From an uncultured Sphingomonadaceae bacterium (lineage in GTDB: Bacteria > Pseudomonadota > Alphaproteobacteria > Sphingomonadales > Sphingomonadaceae), in contig CALKXX010000204.1 in the NCBI GenBank assembly GCA_938003725.1, positions 1 through 10,203 on the forward strand: DNA of 10,203 bases, read 5' to 3'. The notes under the pieces are model-generated. The model did not search any database. It saw only the letters and a program-made list of their open reading frames with translations, and was not told the DNA's origin. Position numbers and translations under genes: made by a program. Numbering within the stretch: the first letter of the stretch is position 1; each line of letters begins with the position of its first letter. This document shows, piece after piece, positions 5,750-10,203 of this stretch.

Positions 5750-8278
5750 ATGAAAAAGACACTTCTCGCCACCACTGCAATAGCCTGTATAGCCACATCT
5801 AGCCCCGTTCTTGCACAAGAAGGTGATGCAGAGGAAACCGCCAATGAAGGCGGATTAAATGTCATTGTTGTGACCGCACAGCGGCGAGAAGAAAGCGTCC
5901 AGGACATCCCGATCGCAATTAGTGCTTTCTCCGCCGAAGAGTTGGAGACAAGGGGCGTATCCAACGCGCTGGAGGTAACGCAATTTGTTCCTAACCTGGT
6001 TGGCCTCAATAACACCGGGTTGGGCACCGCAAACTCGTATTTCTTGCGCGGGGTGGGCAATACTGAATCCATAGCCACATTCGATCCGCCGATCGGAACC
6101 TATGTCGATGACATCTATATGTCTCGCCAAAATGCGAATAACTTGTCCTTTTTCGACATTGAGCGGTTGGAAGTTTTACGCGGGCCACAAGGAACATTGT
6201 TCGGAAGAAACACAACCGGTGGTGCGATTAACGTCATCATGAAAGAACCCGGCGATGAATTCGCTGGTTATGCAGAAATTGGCTATGGCAGCTATGAACG
6301 CTTTTTGGCCCGCGCCTCCGTTGACATTCCCTTGGCGGACAGCTTCGCGGTAAAAGTTTCCGGCTATTGGCAGGACGACGATGGCTATGCACAGAACACC
6401 ACCAATGGTGAGCGCATAAACGAAAATGACGGCTGGGGCGTAAGGTTGGGGATTCGCGGTGAATTGTCCGAAAATGCCAGGTGGACGGCCTCTTACATCC
6501 ATACCAGTGCCAATGCTGGCAATACGCTGAACTTTGATTGTGACCCGGCCAATCCAACCAATTGCAGTGGCCGGTTTGTGACCACCGGTTTGTCACAGTC
6601 GGGTAATTTCAATGGCATCCTAACCGGGCCGAAAAGTAATTTCGGTTTGGGCAATGATGTTGAAATGGATTTTGTATCATCGAACCTCGAATTCAATTTC
6701 GGTGATATCGACGTTAACCTGATCACCGGGTTCATAGATTTACGGCAAAATTTCGCATTGGATTTTGCCGATGGGCGCGGTTTGCCGAGCACGGCAAATC
6801 CCATTCCACCCGTGCTCGGTTTTACCAACGGAGGCTTTACGATATCAAACGAAGGTGAACATACGCAGTTTACCCAAGAGATAAAGGTTAGCGGTTCACT
6901 GGCCGATGGCCTAATCGATTTTGTGGGCGGAGTTTACTATTTCGAGGAAGATAATCGAACCGACTTCGGTGATATTTTCTCACTCAACCTTCCATTTGCT
7001 CCGGCTCCGACAGGCTTCCCATTGGTCTTGGCTGACCGCGAAATCCGCAATGAAACAACCGCTTGGGCAGGATATCTTCAAGCGGACGTTAATTTTACGG
7101 ATCGATTGAAATTGACCGCCGGGATCCGCTATACCGATGAAGAGAAAACCTTTGCAGTGCGCGATAACCGACCAACCGTAGGCACCAATGCTGCTGGACA
7201 GAATACCTGTTTCGGTCCCTTCCAGTTTGCTCCCAGCACTTGTATCGACAGCGTCAACCTGATCGCCAATAACGGGTTGGCGATTCCGCAAACCCAAGAT
7301 ACAAAAATCTGGACACCCAGATTTGCCATAAATTTTGACGTCAATGATGACGTGCTGGTTTTTGCGTCGGCCACTAGAGGTTTCAAGTCTGGCGGATGGA
7401 ATGCCCGGGGAACCTCTCCAAGCGAGCTACTGCCATTTGGTCCGGAAACAGCGTGGAGTTATGAAGCCGGATTCAAATCGGAATTTCTTGATCGCCGCGT
7501 TCGGCTAAATGTGACTGCCTTTTATCTGGATGTGGGCGATTTGCAGACCCCTTCGGCCTTCATTCGCCCGGACGGTTCGTTGGCGTTCATCACACGAAAC
7601 TTTGCCGACTATCGAAACAAGGGCATCGAAGTTGAATTGAACACCGCGCCAATTGACGGTTTAAATATTTTCGGTTCGTTGGGATATCAGGACGATAATT
7701 ATCGCATCGATCAAAATGCACCGGGATTGGATCCATTTGGAGTACAGTCCGTCGCGGCGCAGCAAACAGCTTGTTTGGCACAAATTGCCGGCGGCTTGGT
7801 TCCAAATCTTGCGGGAGCCGATACAGCCGCATCCTGCGGCGTGGGTATCGTGGCGCCGGATGGCTCAATTGCCGAACCCGTGCGTACGCCGGATTGGACC
7901 ATTGCATTGGGCATGAGCTACACCGCTGAATTCGGCGGCGGTATGTCTCTAATCCCCTCGGTAAACGCCAATTGGCGGAGCAGCAGCGAAACGGGCACAA
8001 GCCAAGTCAGCTTGTTTAACCAGCCTGTTACCGGCTCTGTCACAGGGACCGTTTTCCCTTCGAATACTCTAGGCGATGGACAGTTTATTACTGGCTCCTT
8101 CTCTGAAGATCGCTGGATCTTCAATGCAGGGCTGGCTCTGAAAAGCGAGGCTGGCTGGTCGATCACCGCGGAGTGCAAAAACTGTTTTGATCAGGAATCG
8201 GTTGAATCGACTTTGGCCAATTACAGCTATCTCAATCCACCGCGCACATTCTTGATCAAGGGACGTTTTGATTTCTAG
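5750..8278 (+). CDS. TonB-dependent outer-membrane receptor
   Basis: This 842-residue receptor should import a scarce or bulky ligand across the outer membrane using TonB/ExbBD energy. A Sec signal peptide ends at VLA|Q (residue 22). A TonB box, NVIVVTA, lies at 37-43. The plug domain spans about 48-165, with QDIPIAISAFSAEEL, YFLRGVGN (97-104), YVDDIYMSR and RLEVLRGPQGTLFGRNTTGG (139-158). The remainder is a 22-strand type beta-barrel, ending in the outer-membrane signature RTFLIKGRFDF with terminal Phe. Paired cysteines occur in predicted loops, for example CDPANPTNC and KNC near the end. Size and style match the sphingomonad FecA/FyuA-like receptors that often serve catabolic loci rather than iron uptake. 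GGAG sits 7 bases before the ATG, and the palindrome 5714-5725 lies just upstream. The hydrolase gene follows within 24 bases. The ligand is unknown; association with a catabolic regulon argues against a siderophore. Confidence 0.95.
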   Translation: MKKTLLATTAIACIATSSPVLAQEGDAEETANEGGLNVIVVTAQRREESVQDIPIAISAFSAEELETRGVSNALEVTQFVPNLVGLNNTGLGTANSYFLRGVGNTESIATFDPPIGTYVDDIYMSRQNANNLSFFDIERLEVLRGPQGTLFGRNTTGGAINVIMKEPGDEFAGYAEIGYGSYERFLARASVDIPLADSFAVKVSGYWQDDDGYAQNTTNGERINENDGWGVRLGIRGELSENARWTASYIHTSANAGNTLNFDCDPANPTNCSGRFVTTGLSQSGNFNGILTGPKSNFGLGNDVEMDFVSSNLEFNFGDIDVNLITGFIDLRQNFALDFADGRGLPSTANPIPPVLGFTNGGFTISNEGEHTQFTQEIKVSGSLADGLIDFVGGVYYFEEDNRTDFGDIFSLNLPFAPAPTGFPLVLADREIRNETTAWAGYLQADVNFTDRLKLTAGIRYTDEEKTFAVRDNRPTVGTNAAGQNTCFGPFQFAPSTCIDSVNLIANNGLAIPQTQDTKIWTPRFAINFDVNDDVLVFASATRGFKSGGWNARGTSPSELLPFGPETAWSYEAGFKSEFLDRRVRLNVTAFYLDVGDLQTPSAFIRPDGSLAFITRNFADYRNKGIEVELNTAPIDGLNIFGSLGYQDDNYRIDQNAPGLDPFGVQSVAAQQTACLAQIAGGLVPNLAGADTAASCGVGIVAPDGSIAEPVRTPDWTIALGMSYTAEFGGGMSLIPSVNANWRSSSETGTSQVSLFNQPVTGSVTGTVFPSNTLGDGQFITGSFSEDRWIFNAGLALKSEAGWSITAECKNCFDQESVESTLANYSYLNPPRTFLIKGRFDF

Positions 8279-8302
8279 CTTTTGGTCAACAGCTTGCCGC
8301 AC

Positions 8303-9202
8303 ATGACCGGCGATAGACACGCGGTGAACCGTTCTGATTTTGTTGCGCGTCGCCGGTTGATCGCGTTGGCTTTGTCGGCTGCTGCAATGGGTTCTTTGTC
8401 CAGCTGCGTCGCCACAAGGAAACAAAAGCCCGATCCGGGAAAAGCGGTGGAGCCGAGTAGAGGCCCGCAAACGTTCCTTTTGGTTCACGGCGCTTGGCAC
8501 GGCGGATGGTGCTGGGACCTTGTTCGTGCACGGCTAGAAAAGCTCGGCCACAGGGTAATTTCTCCAACATTGCCCGGACTAGGCCCCCGCGCGGCGGAAC
8601 TGAACGCTTCGACCGGATTGCAAACCCACATAGATGATGTGATCGCATTGATTGAGCGAGACAAGCTCAACAATTTTGTTCTGGTCGGCCACAGCTATGG
8701 CGGGATGGTTATCACCGGCATCGCAGACCGTATGAAGGAACGCATCAAGCATATCGTCTATCTTGATGCCGCGCTGCCAAAGGACGGCCAATCGATGATA
8801 AGTTATGGGCCACCAAAAACGGATATGGAAATAAAGGAAATTTCTGCACAATTGCGTCGATTGGCACCCGGCGGCTTGGCCATGGCGGTCTTTCCGCCGG
8901 AGCTCTTGGGGATTCCTCGCGACCATCCGCAATATGAGTGGGTAAAATCACAATTGACGCCGCATCCGCTAAAGAGTTGGTTAGACGAAATTTCGCTATC
9001 CAATGGCGGCGAAACAGGTATGGATAGAACATACATACACTGTACCGACCCTGTTCTGCCCCGAACAAATTTTCCCTATATCGCAAATCAGACGCGCAAT
9101 CACCCCGAATGGCAATATCATGAACTAAAGACAGGCCATGATGCGATGATTACCGCACCGGATGAAGTATCGGATTTGCTGGAAAATGTTTTGATATCTT
9201 GA
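8303..9202 (+). CDS. Alpha/beta hydrolase, predicted Tat-type lipoprotein
   Basis: This is a likely carboxylesterase or lactone-type hydrolase anchored at the periplasmic membrane face. From ATG 8303 it has 299 residues; a TTG at 8282, 3 bases after the receptor stop, would add 7. Neither has a clear ribosome-binding site, so coupling to the receptor is likely. The N-terminus reads ARRRLIALALSAAAMGSLSS followed by Cys35: twin arginine, hydrophobic stretch and LSSC lipobox. The hydrolase fold begins with LLVHGAWHGGWCWDLV (oxyanion loop), then a nucleophile elbow GHSYGG with Ser131, LDAALP, TYIHCTD with Asp249 as probable acid, and TGHDAMITAPDEV with His279. The pattern resembles the plant methyl-salicylate esterase / hydroxynitrile lyase subfamily (SABP2-like) and bacterial EstC-like proteins. 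Co-expression with the receptor suggests it opens the imported ligand in the periplasm. The substrate is not predictable. Confidence 0.9.
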   Translation: MTGDRHAVNRSDFVARRRLIALALSAAAMGSLSSCVATRKQKPDPGKAVEPSRGPQTFLLVHGAWHGGWCWDLVRARLEKLGHRVISPTLPGLGPRAAELNASTGLQTHIDDVIALIERDKLNNFVLVGHSYGGMVITGIADRMKERIKHIVYLDAALPKDGQSMISYGPPKTDMEIKEISAQLRRLAPGGLAMAVFPPELLGIPRDHPQYEWVKSQLTPHPLKSWLDEISLSNGGETGMDRTYIHCTDPVLPRTNFPYIANQTRNHPEWQYHELKTGHDAMITAPDEVSDLLENVLIS

Positions 9203-9243
9203 AATATATCTATGGTTTTTCTGGTACAATGGAGAGAGCATAC

Positions 9244-9249
9244 TATAGT
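9244..9249 (+). promoter_or_regulatory. Possible -10 element of the transporter gene
   Basis: TATAGT matches TATAAT at 5 of 6 positions and abuts the palindrome 9249-9260, so transcription would begin inside the operator. The matching -35 (CTGGTA, 9221-9226, 17-base spacer) is weak. Tentative. Confidence 0.3.
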
Positions 9250-9260
9250 TGTCCGGACAA
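9249..9260. promoter_or_regulatory. Palindromic operator, copy 3 (MFS transporter)
   Basis: TTGTCCGGACAA, the third exact copy of the palindrome core. It ends 21 bases before ATG 9282 and directly abuts an alternative in-frame ATG at 9261. The spacing to 9282 resembles the 24 bases seen before the receptor gene, which favours 9282 as the start. It indicates that the transporter has its own regulated promoter despite lying close behind the hydrolase gene. Confidence 0.75.
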
Positions 9261-9281
9261 ATGTTAAAAACATGGGTGCCA

Positions 9282-10203
9282 ATGGCTGAGAATGTTGAAA
9301 ATCGCGGTGAATTCGCAATGGGTTGGAAAGTGCTTCTCGCAGGCGTCCTGGGCGTTGCGTGCGGTGCCTCACCTATTCCATTTAACGTTATCGGATTTAC
9401 CGTAGAACCGATGATCGCGGAGTTTGGCTGGAGCCGGACACAAATATTATTTCCGATTACAATATTCGGAATAATCGCGGCGCTGCTGGCTCCATTTTTC
9501 GGTTCACTTGCGGACAAATATGGCGTTCGCAAAGTCGCCCTATATTCGCTTCTCGCCTTTGGACTGTCCTTTGCAGCCATTGCGTTAACACCAACGGCTC
9601 AGGCTACCTCAACGCTTTATATCTACTACGCCCTTTGGGTAATAGTGGGGCTAATCGGGATTGGCTCGACACCCGTCAGTTGGAGCCGGGCGATCAATCT
9701 CTGGTTTTTCAAGAATCGCGGGCTTGCGCTGGGCATATTACTTCTCGGCACCAGCCTTGCCGCCATTGTTGTTCCAAAGCTCGCCGTGTGGGCGATTGAA
9801 AATTACGGTTGGCGCAACATGTTCGCGATCGTGGCCATATTGCCTTTGCTGATCGCCCTGCCAATCGGGTATTTTCTATTTCGGGAACCGGAACCTGACG
9901 AGCGGCCAAAAGCAATATTAAGCGATAGCGGAAACCTGACAGGCGTTACCCTTGGTACGGCGATGAAAGACTATCGTTTCTGGCTAATCTGGGCTTCTAT
10001 TGCAGTAATCTCGACGGCCTTTGGCGGTGCGTTTATAAATATGGCGGCGATGCTATCGGATCGCGGGCTTGACGCCCAAACAGCGGCTTCCGTCATGGGT
10101 ATTCTTGGCATCGGAATATTATCTGGCCGTATCATAACCGGGGCACTGCTGGACAGGTTTTGGCAAGGCATCGTTGGCTTTCCGTTATTATGTCTGCCAG
10201 CCA
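9282..10203 (+). CDS. MFS transporter, oxalate/formate-antiporter or monocarboxylate type, 3' end beyond window
   Basis: This inner-membrane permease probably imports a carboxylate. 307 residues are visible, covering roughly the first eight or nine of 12 transmembrane helices; the rest is outside the window. GWSRTQILFPI leads to MFS motif A, GSLADKYGVRK (74-84), between helices 2 and 3. INLWFFKNRGLALGILLLGT (138-157) is characteristic of the OxlT / monocarboxylate-transporter branch, as is YGWRNMFAIVA. A hydrophilic central loop (about 201-230) is followed by the second-half repeat with GRIITGALLDRF (282-293). I prefer ATG 9282 because ATG 9261 touches the operator, but both lack a good ribosome-binding site. 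It carries the same operator as the CoA-ester operon and the receptor, so a pathway acid is its likely cargo. The exact substrate is inference. Confidence 0.9.
   Translation, partial: MAENVENRGEFAMGWKVLLAGVLGVACGASPIPFNVIGFTVEPMIAEFGWSRTQILFPITIFGIIAALLAPFFGSLADKYGVRKVALYSLLAFGLSFAAIALTPTAQATSTLYIYYALWVIVGLIGIGSTPVSWSRAINLWFFKNRGLALGILLLGTSLAAIVVPKLAVWAIENYGWRNMFAIVAILPLLIALPIGYFLFREPEPDERPKAILSDSGNLTGVTLGTAMKDYRFWLIWASIAVISTAFGGAFINMAAMLSDRGLDAQTAASVMGILGIGILSGRIITGALLDRFWQGIVGFPLLCLPA

Noticed and set aside
7438..7450. GGTCCGGAAAC, a partial resemblance to the palindrome inside the receptor gene
   Set aside because: Only the TCCGGA centre matches; the GACAA arm is missing and it lies in coding sequence.
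1..10203. tRNA, rRNA, CRISPR arrays, transposase genes, strong rho-independent terminators
   Set aside because: None was recognised on either strand; gaps between genes are all under 130 bases and hold no GC-rich hairpin followed by a T-run.

Overview
The window looks like an accessory catabolic island from a sphingomonad-type alphaproteobacterium. The signs are a moderate GC content near 50% by eye, a TonB-dependent receptor with the long 'VIVVTAQRREESVQDIP' style N-terminus typical of Sphingomonadales, a TonB receptor / hydrolase / MFS arrangement, and mixed ATG, GTG and TTG starts. No RNA gene, CRISPR array, insertion sequence or integrase was seen.

Layout. (1) Positions 1-3234, minus strand: a tight operon transcribed leftwards in the order CitE-type lyase, MaoC-type hydratase, acyl-CoA dehydrogenase, family III CoA-transferase (the last runs off the left edge). 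(2) Positions 3235-3347: a divergent intergenic region with a perfect palindrome. (3) Positions 3348-4052: the 5' half of a secreted DUF1838-like gene (plus) meets the 5' part of a membrane-protein gene (minus) tail to tail. Each has lost its 3' end and reads into the antisense of the other, which looks like a deletion scar. (4) Positions 4049-4504, minus: an intact small uncharacterised protein, coupled by an ATGA overlap to the truncated membrane gene. (5) Positions 4632-5621, plus: a LysR-family regulator. (6) Positions 5750-9202, plus: a TonB-dependent receptor followed closely by a predicted membrane-anchored alpha/beta hydrolase. (7) From 9282 to the right edge, plus: an MFS transporter of the oxalate/formate-antiporter or monocarboxylate type, incomplete.

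The most informative signal is a palindrome, TTGTCCGGACAA, that occurs exactly three times. It lies 24-42 bases before the lyase operon, 24 bases before the TonB receptor and 21 bases before the likely transporter start. The form resembles operators of GntR/FCD-family repressors. It ties the outer-membrane uptake gene, the inner-membrane transporter and the CoA-ester operon into one probable regulon, although no GntR gene is in the window.

Working model (inference): a small ester or lactone enters through the TonB receptor, is hydrolysed by the periplasmic lipoprotein hydrolase, and the released carboxylate is imported by the MFS protein. The CoA-transferase then activates it, the dehydrogenase and/or hydratase process it, and the CitE-type lyase cleaves it. 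The CoA-transferase / MaoC / CitE trio is the same enzyme set as bacterial itaconate degradation (itaconyl-CoA to citramalyl-CoA to acetyl-CoA plus pyruvate), so itaconate or a related branched C5 dicarboxylate is a reasonable first guess. The sequence does not fix the substrate.
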